Positions 33,629 through 42,952 of a stretch of 64,000 nt of DNA are shown here, piece by piece. Every line of letters starts with the position of its first letter. Position 1 is the stretch's first letter. Source of the stretch: Micromonospora sp. HM5-17 (GTDB taxonomy: Bacteria; Actinomycetota; Actinomycetes; Mycobacteriales; Micromonosporaceae); NCBI RefSeq assembly GCF_003762835.1, contig NZ_RJWA01000003.1, positions 124,001-188,000 of the forward strand, given 5' to 3'. The position numbers and the translations under genes were made by a program. The notes under the pieces were generated by a model. It saw nothing but the letters and a program-made list of their open reading frames with translations, was not told where the DNA came from and made no database searches.

Positions 33629-35635
33629 ATGTCCGAACTCCATGGGAACCACGTGGATCCCGGTCAGCCCAGAACGCGCCCAACAAGGCGACGGTCCCGG
33701 TGGTTCTTAGCCGGCGGAATCGTTGCGGGAAGCCTCGTGGCCGGCGCCGCCGGCATCACGGGCGTGGCCAGCATGGCTGGCAACCCGGGCCTGACGAATC
33801 TTGACCTGGGGAAGCTGTCGATTGTCGCCTCGGACAGCGGCAAGGACGACAAGGGCAAGGACCCGGGCAAGGCCGACGAGCGCAAGCCCGAGGCCGAGAA
33901 GAAGGACGAGAAGAAGGACGAGAACCGCGGCTGGCAGGAGAAGTGCGGGCCCGGCTCCTACGACGGCTCGAGCAACTCCGGTTCGGAGGGCTCGGGCTGG
34001 CACGGCCAGAACTCCGGCTCGAGCAGCTCCGGCTCCGAGGGCTCCGGCTGGCAGGGCCAGGGTCAGAGCTCGGCGGGCCAGGGCGGCTCGGGCGGGCCGA
34101 CGCCGACGCCGAAGCCGAGTGAGTCGAAGACCGCCAAGCCCGAGGAGTCGAAGGACTCGAAGGGGAAGGCGGAGGAGCACAAGGACGCCAAGGACGCGAA
34201 GTCCGAGGACGCCAAGGGCGGCGACCGTTCGGGGTCGAACGGTTCGGGCTGGCAGGGCCAGAACTCGGGCTCGGACCGCTCCGGTTCGGAGGGCTCCGGC
34301 TGGCACGGCGAGAAGTCCGGAGGCGACTCGGAGGGCTCCGGCTGGCATGGCTCGGAATGCCGCTCTGAGGAGCGGCGGGACTCCGGTGAGCACCGGGAGA
34401 AGTCCGTGCCGTGCGACCCGGACAAGCTGATCGCGGCGTTGGTCCACGCCAACGCCGAGGGTGGTGGGCACCTGCGGCTCGCTCCGAAGTGCACCTACGT
34501 CCTCACCATCTCCGATGAGGAGAAGAAGCACCACAAGAAGGTGCACGACGAGACGAAGGTCGTGCTGAACGGCGCGCAGACCCTGCTCGGCGAGCGGGCT
34601 GACCAGCGGATCGCGCCGGGCGGCGAGGAGCACAGGGGTCACACGGGCCTACCGGTGATCACCGCTCCGATCACCATCGAGGGTGAGGGCGCCACGATCA
34701 CCCGGGCCGCCAACGCCAAGGACTTCCGCATCCTGACCGTCGGCGACGGCGGTGAGCTGACCCTGAGCGACGTGACCATCAAGAACGGTCGCGGCAACGG
34801 GGGTGGCGGCCTCCTCGTCGAGAACGGCGGCACCGCCAAGCTCAAGGACACCACGTTCGTCCGGAACTCGGCGGTCCACGGCGGGGACGGTGGCGCGATC
34901 CTCAACAAGGGTGAGACCGAGATCAGCTACAGCCAGATCAACGACAACAACACCGACGACAAGGGTTCCGGTGGCGGTATCGCCAACACCGGGGATCTGA
35001 CCCTCGAACGGGTCCAGGTCGCCAACAACAACACCCACGGCTTCGGTGGTGGCGTCGTGAACGCCTTCGGCGTTGCCCGGATCAGCAAGGCCGAGATCCA
35101 CGGCAACCGCGCCGGAGTCGGTGGCGGCATCGCCAGCATCTTCGGCCGGACCACGGTCGAGGAGAGCAAGGTCACCTTCAACACCGCGAAGGTCGGCGGC
35201 GGCATCGCCACCGCGAAGAGCACGGTGCACGTGAGCAAGTCCGAGGTCGGCCGGAACAGCGCAAGCCTGGACGGTGGCGGCTTCTTCGCCCAGGAAGGCT
35301 CCCTCGTCGTCGAGCAGAGCAGGGTCGAGGCCAACACCGCGCGGGGCAACGGTGGCGGGATCTTCGCCAAGGACTCGGACACCACGGTCCGGGAGAGCGA
35401 GATCAGCTTCAACGACGCCATCGGCAACGACTCTCGGGGCGGCGGAATCTTCGCCAAGGGGGGCAAACTCTCCCTGGTGAAGAGCAAGGTGGTGGAGAAC
35501 AACTCCACCAAGCAGCCCGGCGGTGTCTTCGCCGAGCAGGCCAGGGTGACGGTGGACGACGAGACCACCATCATCAAGAACCGGCCCACCAACTGCCTGG
35601 GTAGCCCGGAGCACGTCGAGAACTGCTTCGGCTGA
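33629..35635 (+). CDS. secreted right-handed beta-helix protein with GSGW repeats
   Basis: A 668-residue protein. A signal sequence follows an Arg cluster (RRRSRWFLAGGIVAGSLVAG), possibly Tat-like, with likely cleavage near residue 50. Residues 70-100 are Lys/Asp/Glu-rich. Residues 110-245 are low-complexity with five GSGW[H/Q]G repeats (near 121, 138, 205, 222, 236), split by a Lys/Glu/Ser segment. Residues 255-668 form a parallel beta-helix with rungs of about 24 residues, each with a GGG[I/L] turn, as in pectate-lyase-fold or polymorphic outer membrane protein repeats. Four Cys flank the repeats. No LPXTG or other anchor is seen. It may be a surface or matrix protein; an enzyme active site is not evident. 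ATG 33629 has AGGGAG upstream. Confidence 0.82.
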   Translation: MSELHGNHVDPGQPRTRPTRRRSRWFLAGGIVAGSLVAGAAGITGVASMAGNPGLTNLDLGKLSIVASDSGKDDKGKDPGKADERKPEAEKKDEKKDENRGWQEKCGPGSYDGSSNSGSEGSGWHGQNSGSSSSGSEGSGWQGQGQSSAGQGGSGGPTPTPKPSESKTAKPEESKDSKGKAEEHKDAKDAKSEDAKGGDRSGSNGSGWQGQNSGSDRSGSEGSGWHGEKSGGDSEGSGWHGSECRSEERRDSGEHREKSVPCDPDKLIAALVHANAEGGGHLRLAPKCTYVLTISDEEKKHHKKVHDETKVVLNGAQTLLGERADQRIAPGGEEHRGHTGLPVITAPITIEGEGATITRAANAKDFRILTVGDGGELTLSDVTIKNGRGNGGGGLLVENGGTAKLKDTTFVRNSAVHGGDGGAILNKGETEISYSQINDNNTDDKGSGGGIANTGDLTLERVQVANNNTHGFGGGVVNAFGVARISKAEIHGNRAGVGGGIASIFGRTTVEESKVTFNTAKVGGGIATAKSTVHVSKSEVGRNSASLDGGGFFAQEGSLVVEQSRVEANTARGNGGGIFAKDSDTTVRESEISFNDAIGNDSRGGGIFAKGGKLSLVKSKVVENNSTKQPGGVFAEQARVTVDDETTIIKNRPTNCLGSPEHVENCFG

Positions 35636-35664
35636 CCCGACGGGTCAGGTCGGCACGAGCCGGC

Positions 35665-35704
35665 GGTTGGTGCCGGTGACCGGCGACGGTCATCGGCACC
35701 AACC
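35665..35704. terminator. 17-base hairpin after the beta-helix gene
   Basis: Arms 35665-35681 and 35688-35704 pair over 17 bases with one G-U wobble and a 6-base loop. It starts 30 bases after the stop and lies between convergent genes, so it could serve both. The rest of the gap to 35896 shows no gene. Confidence 0.75.
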
Positions 35705-35896
35705 ACGGCACGGGGCGCATCCGCCCAGGGGAGACGGTCCGACGGACCGGGATCCCCGAGGGCGGGTGCGCCCCATCCGCCGGTCAGCCCGCGGGCAGCT
35801 CGGCGAGCGCGCGTACGGTCCACCCCGCCAGCCCCGCCCCGGACGGACCATGCTCCGTTCCCGCTCTCCGGGCGGCTGATCCGTCGGGCCCGTGAC

Positions 35897-36817
35897 CTAC
35901 CCGCGGCTGACCAGGGCACGGAGGAAGAAGGCGACGTTCGCCGGTCGTTCGGCGAGCCGGCGCATCAGGTAGCCGTACCAGTCGGTGCCGTACGGCAGGT
36001 AGACCCGGACCGTGTGCCCGGCCTCGACCAGCCGCGCCTGCTCCTCCGGGCGTACGCCGTAGAGCATCTGGAACTCGAACTCGTCCGGAGCCCGGTCGAA
36101 CCACCGGGCCCGATCCTCGGCGATGGCGATCAGCCGAGGGTCGTGGGTGGCGATCATCGGGTAGCCGGGGCCGGAGAGTAGGATGTTCAGGCACCGGACG
36201 TACGACTTGTTCACTTCCTGCGCGGGCTGGTACGCCACCGACTCCGGTTCCTTGTACGCCCCCTTGCAGAGCCGCACCCGGGAGCCGGCGGTGGCCAGGT
36301 CCCGGCAGTCCGCCTCGGTCCGCCGCAGGTACGCCTGGAGCACCGCGCCGGTGCGCGGGAAGTCCTTACGCAGCTCGGTCAGGATGTCCAGGGTCGAGTC
36401 GGTGGTGGTGTGGTCCTCCATGTCCAGGGTGACCGTGGTGCCGGCCGCCTCGGCCGCGGCGCAGATCGCCCGCGCGTTGTCCCGGGCCAGCCGCTCGTCG
36501 AACCGCTGCCCGAGCGCGGAGAGCTTCACGCTGACCTCGGCCGGCGGGGTCAGCCCAGCCTCGGCGAGACTGCCGAGCAGGTGCAGGTACTCGTCGCGCA
36601 CCGCGACGGCCTGCTCCTCGGTGAGCGTGTCCTCGCCCAGGTAGTCGATGGAGACGGCCAATCCGTCGGAGACGAGCTGGCGGGTGGCGCGCAGCGCGTC
36701 CTCGGAGGTGGTGCCAGCGACGAACCGTCGTACGACGTCCCGGGTGAACGGGGCCGTCTCGACGAGCCGCTCGATCCGGGGTGACCTGGAGGCGGCGAGG
36801 ATGACCGAACGGAGCAT
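35897..36817 (-). CDS. proline dehydrogenase (monofunctional, FAD-dependent)
   Basis: A 306-residue PRODH with a (beta/alpha)8 barrel. Family marks include VSVKLSALGQRFD, LDMEDHTTTDSTL, QAYLRRTEADC, RLCKGAYKEP and a C-terminal YLPYGTDWYGYLMRRLAERP. It oxidises proline to pyrroline-5-carboxylate with FAD. The partner P5C dehydrogenase is not in the window. ATG 36817 gives the usual length; the frame runs further upstream without support. It is convergent with the beta-helix gene and divergent from the lipoprotein gene. Confidence 0.95.
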   Translation of the reverse strand: MLRSVILAASRSPRIERLVETAPFTRDVVRRFVAGTTSEDALRATRQLVSDGLAVSIDYLGEDTLTEEQAVAVRDEYLHLLGSLAEAGLTPPAEVSVKLSALGQRFDERLARDNARAICAAAEAAGTTVTLDMEDHTTTDSTLDILTELRKDFPRTGAVLQAYLRRTEADCRDLATAGSRVRLCKGAYKEPESVAYQPAQEVNKSYVRCLNILLSGPGYPMIATHDPRLIAIAEDRARWFDRAPDEFEFQMLYGVRPEEQARLVEAGHTVRVYLPYGTDWYGYLMRRLAERPANVAFFLRALVSRG

Positions 36818-36962
36818 GTGCCGAGCGTAACGCCAGCCGATCCCTCGTACACGGCGACCGGAGGTCGCCCACCGACCGCCCGGCGCGGGTGGGAGCCTGT
36901 CAGGCGACGCCCCCACGACACCACGTATGCCCGCGGTGGCGGCGATCGGTTACAACGATCTC

Positions 36963-37292
36963 GTGAATACAGTGTCGCGACGTCGCCTTCGGTCCGCGAG
37001 CGTGCAGCTGGGCGCGCTCACCGCTCTCGCGCTTACCCTCACTGCGTGCAACCAGGTGGACGACGATGATGACTGCGACTCGCGGTCGGGCCAGGAAACC
37101 CGCTCCCTCGCCACCGTCACCGCCACACCCCTCGCCACCGCCACACCCCTCGTGACCGCCACCCCCACGCCCCTCGCCACCCCCACCCCCACCCGGGGGG
37201 TGCAGGCGGGGTTCAACCGGACAGATCCCGAGCCGAGCGCGGTGCCCAGCCAGGGCGGTTTCGGCACCTACCAGGCCTCCTGCGGCGGTTGA
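36963..37292 (+). CDS. small lipoprotein, partner of the following ATP-grasp protein
   Basis: A protein of about 109 residues. After an Arg-rich N terminus and a hydrophobic stretch comes the lipobox LTAC with lipid Cys29, then NQVDDDDDC. The middle is Thr/Pro/Ala repeats (ATPLATATPLVTATPTPLAT), and the C terminus ends GGFGTYQASCGG. The stop TGA overlaps the TTG start of the next gene (TTGA), so the two are translationally coupled. Acidic lipoproteins with a Gly-rich C terminus next to glutathionylspermidine-synthase-like genes are also known in enterobacteria (YgiB/YjfM types). Start GTG 36963 or 36972. It may be the substrate of the ligase; this is inference. Confidence 0.7.
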   Translation: MNTVSRRRLRSASVQLGALTALALTLTACNQVDDDDDCDSRSGQETRSLATVTATPLATATPLVTATPTPLATPTPTRGVQAGFNRTDPEPSAVPSQGGFGTYQASCGG

Positions 37293-38479
37293 CGGTGCGG
37301 CGGGAGCACTGCACGCCCCGGCCGCACTGGCAGGCCACGGTTCGCGAGCAGGGCCTGGTCTACGCCGAGACCGAGCTGCCGGACGGCGGTCTCATGTCGT
37401 ACTGGGACGAGAGCGCCTGCTACGCCTTCGACCTCGCCGAGGTGTTCCGCCTGGAGGAGGCGACCGAGGAGCTGCACCGGATGTCGGTGGCCGCGGCCGA
37501 GTACGTGGTGGCGAAGAACCGGTTCGCCGAGTTCGGCATCCCGGCCTGGGCCGCGGAGGCGATCCGCCGGTCGCTGCGGGAGCAGCCGCCGACCCTCTAC
37601 GGTCGTTTCGATCTCTGGTACGACGGCTCGTGGCCGCCGAAGCTGCTGGAGTACAACGCGGACACCCCGACCGCACTCGTCGAGGCGTCCGTGATCCAGT
37701 GGTACTGGCTGGAGGAGACCCGCCCCGCCCTCGACCAGTGGAACAGCCTGCATGAGCGGCTGGTCGAGGCGTGGCGGCGGATCGGCGCCGGCCTGTACGA
37801 CCCGCGGGTGCACGTGGCCTGGTCGGACGAGGAGGAGACCGGCGAGGACCAGATGACCGTCGGATATCTCGCCGAGACCGCCCGACAGGCCGGGCTGGAG
37901 CCGGTGCTGCTGCCGATGCTCGCCATCGGCTGGGACGGCCGGCGGTTCGTGGTGCCGGCCGGATCCCCCGACGGGACGGACACCCCGATACTGACCTGCT
38001 TCAAGCTCTATCCGTGGGAGTGGATGCTCGCCGAGCCGTACGGGCGGCTGGCGCTGGATCCGGGGACCCCGACGACCTGGATCGAGCCGGTCTGGAAGAT
38101 GTTGCTGTCCAACAAGGCACTGTTGGCGATTCTCTGGGAACTTTATCCCGGCCACCCGTACCTGCTGCCCGCCTACCTCGACTCGCCCCGGGGAATGCGG
38201 GAATACGTGGCAAAGCCACTGCTGGGCCGGGAGGGCGCGTCGGTGCGAATCGTCACCGGTGCGGGCGAGATCAATAACCCCGGCACGTACGGTGCCGAGG
38301 GCTGGTGTTACCAGGAATTCCGCCCGCTCCCCTCATTCGAGGGCAATCGGATGGTGCTGGGAAGCTGGATCGTGGCGGGTGAGTCCGCCGGAGCCGGCAT
38401 CCGGGAGAGCACGAGCTTGATCACCGATGGCTACGCGCGGTTCCTTCCGCACTACGTGGACGAGCCACGGGAGCCCTGA
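37289..38479 (+). CDS. glutathionylspermidine synthase family protein (ATP-grasp ligase)
   Basis: A 396-residue protein of the GSP-synthase ATP-grasp family. Marks include LYGRFDLWYDGSWPPKLLEY followed by NADTPTALVEA, then VWKMLLSNKALLAIL, AKPLLGREGASV and WCYQEFRPLPSFEGN. Only the synthetase domain is present, with no amidase domain, as in YgiC/YjfC types whose true product is not glutathionylspermidine. It would join a carboxylate to an amine using ATP. The TTG start at 37289 overlaps the lipoprotein stop; GTG 37295 is an alternative. Coupling to a lipoprotein suggests that it modifies that protein or its partner. Confidence 0.87.
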   Translation: MTVRREHCTPRPHWQATVREQGLVYAETELPDGGLMSYWDESACYAFDLAEVFRLEEATEELHRMSVAAAEYVVAKNRFAEFGIPAWAAEAIRRSLREQPPTLYGRFDLWYDGSWPPKLLEYNADTPTALVEASVIQWYWLEETRPALDQWNSLHERLVEAWRRIGAGLYDPRVHVAWSDEEETGEDQMTVGYLAETARQAGLEPVLLPMLAIGWDGRRFVVPAGSPDGTDTPILTCFKLYPWEWMLAEPYGRLALDPGTPTTWIEPVWKMLLSNKALLAILWELYPGHPYLLPAYLDSPRGMREYVAKPLLGREGASVRIVTGAGEINNPGTYGAEGWCYQEFRPLPSFEGNRMVLGSWIVAGESAGAGIRESTSLITDGYARFLPHYVDEPREP

Positions 38480-38497
38480 GTCGTCTACGGTTGTCGG

Positions 38498-39079
38498 GTG
38501 AACTTCGACGCGTACGCCCGGACCGGGGTTGATCTCGTCAACGCGCGACTCGACAACCTCGACGACCTGCGGGCCGTTTTCAACGACGAGCACGGCTGGA
38601 TGCGCGATGAGGTGACGGAACGGGACGTCGTCGCGTTCCGCAAGGCGCAGCGACGGCTGCGGGAGGTGTTCGAACTCGGTGCCTCCGGTCGGGACGCCGA
38701 GGCGGTGGCCGAGCTGAATGCGCTCTTGGAGAGCTATCCGGTACAGCCGCGGATTTCCGGGCACGATGCCAAAGACTGGCACATGCACGTGACCAGCCGG
38801 GGCGCTTCGGTCAGCGCCGAGTTCCTGGCCGGTGCGGTCTGGGGCCTGGCGGTCTGGCTCTGCGAGTACGGCAGCGCCCGGTTCGGAATCTGTGCGGACG
38901 ACCGGTGCGGCAACGTCTATCTCGACACCTCGTCCAACTGCTGCCGGCGGTTCTGTTCGGAGCGCTGCGCGACGCGCTCGCACGTGGCGGCGCACCGGGC
39001 GCGGAAGCGGGCGGCGGTCGAGGCGAAGTCGATGGTGGACGAAACCGCCGAGCCCAAGACCCCGGCCTCGGTCGGCTGA
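38498..39079 (+). CDS. CGNR zinc finger / ABATE domain protein
   Basis: A 193-residue protein with an N-terminal ABATE region and a C-terminal CGNR zinc finger: GICADDRCGNVYLDTS, then CCRRFCSERCATRSHVAAHR. Proteins of this family are putative stress-response transcription regulators. It begins 18 bases after the ATP-grasp gene, so it is probably the third gene of that operon. GTG 38498 is the start. Confidence 0.9.
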   Translation: MNFDAYARTGVDLVNARLDNLDDLRAVFNDEHGWMRDEVTERDVVAFRKAQRRLREVFELGASGRDAEAVAELNALLESYPVQPRISGHDAKDWHMHVTSRGASVSAEFLAGAVWGLAVWLCEYGSARFGICADDRCGNVYLDTSSNCCRRFCSERCATRSHVAAHRARKRAAVEAKSMVDETAEPKTPASVG

Positions 39080-39104
39080 GATCGGGGCCGGAGCGGCTGA
39101 CCGA

Positions 39105-39129
39105 GACCGGGGCGGCGGACCGCCCGGTC
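39105..39129. terminator. hairpin between convergent CGNR and DUF2079 genes
   Basis: GACCGGGGCGG-CGGA-CCGCCCGGTC, a 10-base stem with one bulged G, 25 bases after the CGNR stop. The remaining bases to 39289 show no gene. Confidence 0.5.
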
Positions 39130-39289
39130 CCGGAGAGCTCTCGACCACGAGACCGAGCGGGCCGGACGGTGGCGCAACCTGGGGACGTCCGGCCCGGCTC
39201 GGGGATGCGGGTCGAGAAGAGTCCTGCCCGTCCTGCCGCGACCATCACCGGCGCTTCTGCTCCACGCCCTGGTCGCGCAGGTCGGAGAG

Positions 39290-40777
39290 CTACCGCGTCA
39301 GCCGGTAGACGCTCACCTGTTCACTCCGGTCCGCGAGTTGGTAGCCGAGGACCGGCAGCTGGCGTATCGCGGCGAGTTGTTGGTCGACCGGCGCGAGTCC
39401 CGGTTCGGGGGGATCGACGACCGCCACCCAGTCGGGGCAGAACTGCTGGGTGGGAAAGGCGGGGAAGAGGTAGACCTCCGTACGGTTGGTGAGCTGGGGC
39501 GCCAAGGAGTTCTCGGCGGCGACCGTCGTCCGGTCCGGAATGGTCGCCAGCGTTCTCCGTTCCGCCGACGACAGCACGGGTCGCCAGATCACGCCTCGGA
39601 AGAGGTGACCGATGGGAGACTGTACGGACAGCAGCACGGCGAAAACGACGCACCATGCGCCGATCGTCCGGTACATCTGCCCGGAGTATCGCGGCAGGGC
39701 GGCGGTGATCGCGGCGTGGACGCGCGGCGCGGCCGCCGCGGCGGCGGCGAAGACGACCGGCATGAGTATCGCGCTGTAGTGGAAGTCCGTCCCCCAGTAC
39801 GCCGGATTGGTCGCCCAGAATCGCCAGGCGATCGTGGGAAGCGCGATGATGAGCATCGGGGACCGCAGGGCCAGGAAAGCCGTCGGAGCGAGCAGTAGCA
39901 CGACGGTCTCGAGTTTCTGGACGGGCATGACGAACCGGACCAGGGGATTCCCCACCGTGCCGGCTGCCTGACCCAGGTAGGTGTTCTGGCCGTACGCGTT
40001 GAAGTGTGGGATCACGACCAGCATCGTCAGGGCGCAGGCGGCCACTCCGACCAGGGCGAGCAGTGCGCCCATCTTCCTGGGCCCGCGCAGCGCGATGTAC
40101 AGGCCGATCGCCGCCACCGTGAGGCCGAGGTCTTCCTTGACGAGGAGCAGCGGAATGGCGTAGGCGCACGCCTGCCACCACTCACGTCGGTACAGCCGTT
40201 CCAGGCAGAAGGCCACGAACACCACCGCCAGGCAGGTCTCGTGGAAGTCGAAGGCCACCGCGCTCTGGATCCCCCAGGACAGCGCGTACGCCGCGCCGAG
40301 AATGCCACCGAGGCCCCACCCGCAGGCGCTGACCGCCAGCCGGGTTATCGGTACGACAGAGAGGGCAAACGCCGCGGCCTGGACAGTGAGGAGCGTGATG
40401 GGACTCGGGAAGAGGAGATAGACCGGGCCGATGGCCGCCAGTATCGGGCTGAAGTGGTCGCCCAGGATGTTGACGCCCGGCCCCTTGAGTTCGCTGACCG
40501 GGACGTTGAGGTGGGCGTAGTTGCGGACGACCTGTTCGAAGATGCCGAGATCGAACCCCGTCGTACGCCCGGTGAGATGGCGGACGACCGACAGCAGCTC
40601 GTAGAGGAGGAACGCGAACCCCGCCAACAGGTACGGCATGGCCAGCCGGCCCACCAGCGATGACCTGCACCGCGCTGCCGGTTTCCGTGACGCGCCGGGG
40701 CCGGGGCGCTGCTCCGGTGCATCGGCTTCGGGTTGGGGCCGAGGGCTCCTGTCTGATTCCAGTTCGTCAGGTCGCAT
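39290..40777 (-). CDS. DUF2079 polytopic membrane protein
   Basis: A 495-residue membrane protein with about ten hydrophobic segments. The DUF2079 marks are FDLGIFEQVVRNYAHLN, GDHFSPILAAIGPVY and AFDFHETCLAVVF. The family resembles GT-C type integral glycosyltransferases by topology and by the acidic residues in the first loop (DLGIFEQ), but its reaction is not established. The soluble C terminus after the last TM (about 400-495) is on one side of the membrane. It stands alone between two convergent or tandem units. Confidence 0.87.
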   Translation of the reverse strand: MRPDELESDRSPRPQPEADAPEQRPGPGASRKPAARCRSSLVGRLAMPYLLAGFAFLLYELLSVVRHLTGRTTGFDLGIFEQVVRNYAHLNVPVSELKGPGVNILGDHFSPILAAIGPVYLLFPSPITLLTVQAAAFALSVVPITRLAVSACGWGLGGILGAAYALSWGIQSAVAFDFHETCLAVVFVAFCLERLYRREWWQACAYAIPLLLVKEDLGLTVAAIGLYIALRGPRKMGALLALVGVAACALTMLVVIPHFNAYGQNTYLGQAAGTVGNPLVRFVMPVQKLETVVLLLAPTAFLALRSPMLIIALPTIAWRFWATNPAYWGTDFHYSAILMPVVFAAAAAAAPRVHAAITAALPRYSGQMYRTIGAWCVVFAVLLSVQSPIGHLFRGVIWRPVLSSAERRTLATIPDRTTVAAENSLAPQLTNRTEVYLFPAFPTQQFCPDWVAVVDPPEPGLAPVDQQLAAIRQLPVLGYQLADRSEQVSVYRLTR

Positions 40778-40935
40778 CGATCCATGATGCGTCGTTCGGC
40801 CCGTCGTATCCCCGCTTCGGACGATCGCAGCAGTATCTGGGTAGATGCCGGGGTCGGGCCGGGATCGTCAGGACTGTCGGAGGGTGACCGGGCGAGACCG
40901 AGGGCCGCGAGCGCGGCGAGCCGACGGCCAGTGCG

Positions 40936-40966
40936 CGGGGGGCCGTGACGACGTCACGGCCCCCCG
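40936..40966 (-). terminator. 14-base hairpin after the GHL10 gene
   Basis: CGGGGGGCCGTGAC-GAC-GTCACGGCCCCCCG: a perfect 14-base stem with a 3-base loop, 46 bases downstream of the leftward GHL10 stop. It is one of the strongest hairpins in the window. Confidence 0.8.
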
Positions 40967-41011
40967 GCGACGGGTGCTCCGGGGCGTCGACCGCCCTGGA
41001 GCACCCCCGGA

Positions 41012-42679
41012 TCAGCGGAGCACGAGGTACGGCGGGCTCGGCTGGCTCTCGTTGGCCAGCCGGTCGAGTGCGGTCACGTAGTAGCTGTACCGCTTGCCGG
41101 GCTTGGCCGTCCGGTCCAGGTACGACTGCACCGCCCCGTCGGTCGCCCGGACCGTGCCGATCAGGTGGCTGGCGTCAGCGAAACCGCAGGCGCCAGGCAG
41201 GCTCACCCCGTCGAACCGGTAGATCGCGTACGCCGTGGCGTCGCCGAACGGCCCGAATCCGTCGACCAGCTGCCGCCAGCGCAGCGCGATCCCGTCGGCC
41301 TTCCGGGTCGCCCCGGTGATGATCGGGAACATCAGCGGCTTCGCCGGCAGGTGCGACATCGCCGGCACCAGGGCCGGCCGCGAGTAGTGCTCGGCGGCGT
41401 AGATGTCGGTGGCGCCGAGCTTGTTGGCGCGGACCTGGGTGGCGCTGAAGTGCACGTTCCCGTCGACCTCCGGGTAGTCCCGGTTGAGGGTCAGGTGCCG
41501 GGACATCTCGGCCGGGTCCTGCCACGCCGCCGGCTGGGCGGGATCACCGATCTTGTAATCGGCCTGCCCGATGTAGAGCTGTACCCGGGTGCCGGCCACC
41601 ACGTCGGCCCACCAGGGGACCAGCTTGGCGTAGTCGGCCACTGTCAGGCCGATGTTCCAGTAGATCTGCGGGACGATGTAGTCGATCCACTCCTCCCGCA
41701 CCCACTTGCGGGTATCGGCGAAGTTGGCGTCGTACGACTGGGTGCCGTTGGTGTCGGAGCCGCGCGGGTCGGCCGCCTTGTTCCGCCAGATGCCGAACGG
41801 GCTCACCCCGAACTTCACCCACGGCTTGATCGACTTGATCTTCTGGCCCATCTCGCGGATCAGCAGGTCGATGTTGTGCCGCCGCCAGTCGGCCTTGCTG
41901 GCGAAGCCGGCGCCGTACCGCTCGAAGGTGGCCTGGTCGTCGAAGTCCTGCCCGGCCGCCGGGTACGGGTAGAAGTAGTCGTCGAAGTGCACGCCGTCGA
42001 GGTCGTACCGGCGGACCGCGTCCAGCATCGCGGTCTGCACGAACGCGCGGACCTCGGGAATGCCGGGGTTGTAGTAGAGCCGGGAGCCGGGGGCGTTGAC
42101 CGGGTAGGCGACCGCCCACTCCGGATGCTGGCGGACCGGATGCCCGGGCGCGAGCTTCGTGATGTCGGCGCCGGCACCGTCCGGCATCGAGATCCGGTAC
42201 GGGTTGAACCAGGCGTGGAACTCCAGGTTGCGCTTGTGCGCCTCGTCGATCAGGTACGCCAGCGGGTCCCAGCCCGGGTCCTGGCCGCGGACCCCGGTCA
42301 GGTACTCCGACCACGGCTCGTACGGCGACGGCCAGAACGCGTCGGCGGTCGGTCGCACCTGCACGATGACGGCGTTGTGGTGGAGCCGCTGGGCCAGGTC
42401 GAGCCAGCCCTGGTACTCGGCCTTCTGAGCGGCGATCCGGTCCGGGGCCGTGTACGAGCCCCGGGTCGGCCAGTCGATGTTGACCACGCTGGCGATCCAC
42501 ATCGCCCGGAACTGGCGCTTGGGGGTGGCGGGATTGGTCGGACAGCGTGCAGCGCCGGTGGCCGCCGCGGTGTCGGTCTCGGTGGTGGTGCCGGGCGCGG
42601 CGTTGGCGGGCGCCACGGCGAGGAGCGAGCCGAGCAGCGCGACGGCCAGCCCGGTGGCCGCGAGCCGATATGGCTTCAT
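41012..42679 (-). CDS. secreted glycosyl hydrolase-like protein (GHL10/DUF187)
   Basis: A 555-residue protein with a Sec signal peptide (about 1-27, ending ANA-A) and a GHL10 (glycoside hydrolase-like 10) TIM barrel: RAMWIASVVNIDWPT, VQVRPTADAFWPS, EFHAWFNPYRI, DLDGVHFDDYFYPYP, KFGVSPFGIWRN and DYIVPQIYWNIG. The C terminus (about 440-555) looks like a fibronectin-type domain. Related proteins may act on peptidoglycan or other cell-wall glycans; the substrate is not established. The A/T-rich stretch at 42745-42800 is the likely promoter; 42680-42952 holds no gene. Confidence 0.93.
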   Translation of the reverse strand: MKPYRLAATGLAVALLGSLLAVAPANAAPGTTTETDTAAATGAARCPTNPATPKRQFRAMWIASVVNIDWPTRGSYTAPDRIAAQKAEYQGWLDLAQRLHHNAVIVQVRPTADAFWPSPYEPWSEYLTGVRGQDPGWDPLAYLIDEAHKRNLEFHAWFNPYRISMPDGAGADITKLAPGHPVRQHPEWAVAYPVNAPGSRLYYNPGIPEVRAFVQTAMLDAVRRYDLDGVHFDDYFYPYPAAGQDFDDQATFERYGAGFASKADWRRHNIDLLIREMGQKIKSIKPWVKFGVSPFGIWRNKAADPRGSDTNGTQSYDANFADTRKWVREEWIDYIVPQIYWNIGLTVADYAKLVPWWADVVAGTRVQLYIGQADYKIGDPAQPAAWQDPAEMSRHLTLNRDYPEVDGNVHFSATQVRANKLGATDIYAAEHYSRPALVPAMSHLPAKPLMFPIITGATRKADGIALRWRQLVDGFGPFGDATAYAIYRFDGVSLPGACGFADASHLIGTVRATDGAVQSYLDRTAKPGKRYSYYVTALDRLANESQPSPPYLVLR

Positions 42680-42952
42680 ACGGTGCGTTCCCTTCGCTGG
42701 GGGGCTCCGGTTGCGGGGGTGGAGCGCGGCGGCGGGCGACCGTCGGCGGTTAATACCAACGTTCGATTACCGCTGGAAGGAAATTTTCACACCCTGGAGT
42801 ACGCGTCAAGCGTTCGCCGAGCAGCCACCGGTACGTCGGACGACGTGTCACCGCTCCGGGCGCCCGGCGACGTCCCGACGGCGGTACCGGATCGCGGCCT
42901 CGCGGCCGGACCGGAGCGGCCCACGATCGGTCACCTCGACCCGGTGACCGGG

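Noticed and set aside
37115-37200. Repeat array in the lipoprotein gene as a CRISPR or VNTR
   Set aside because: The short C/A-rich units encode Thr/Pro/Ala repeats, have no spacers and belong to the linker of the protein.
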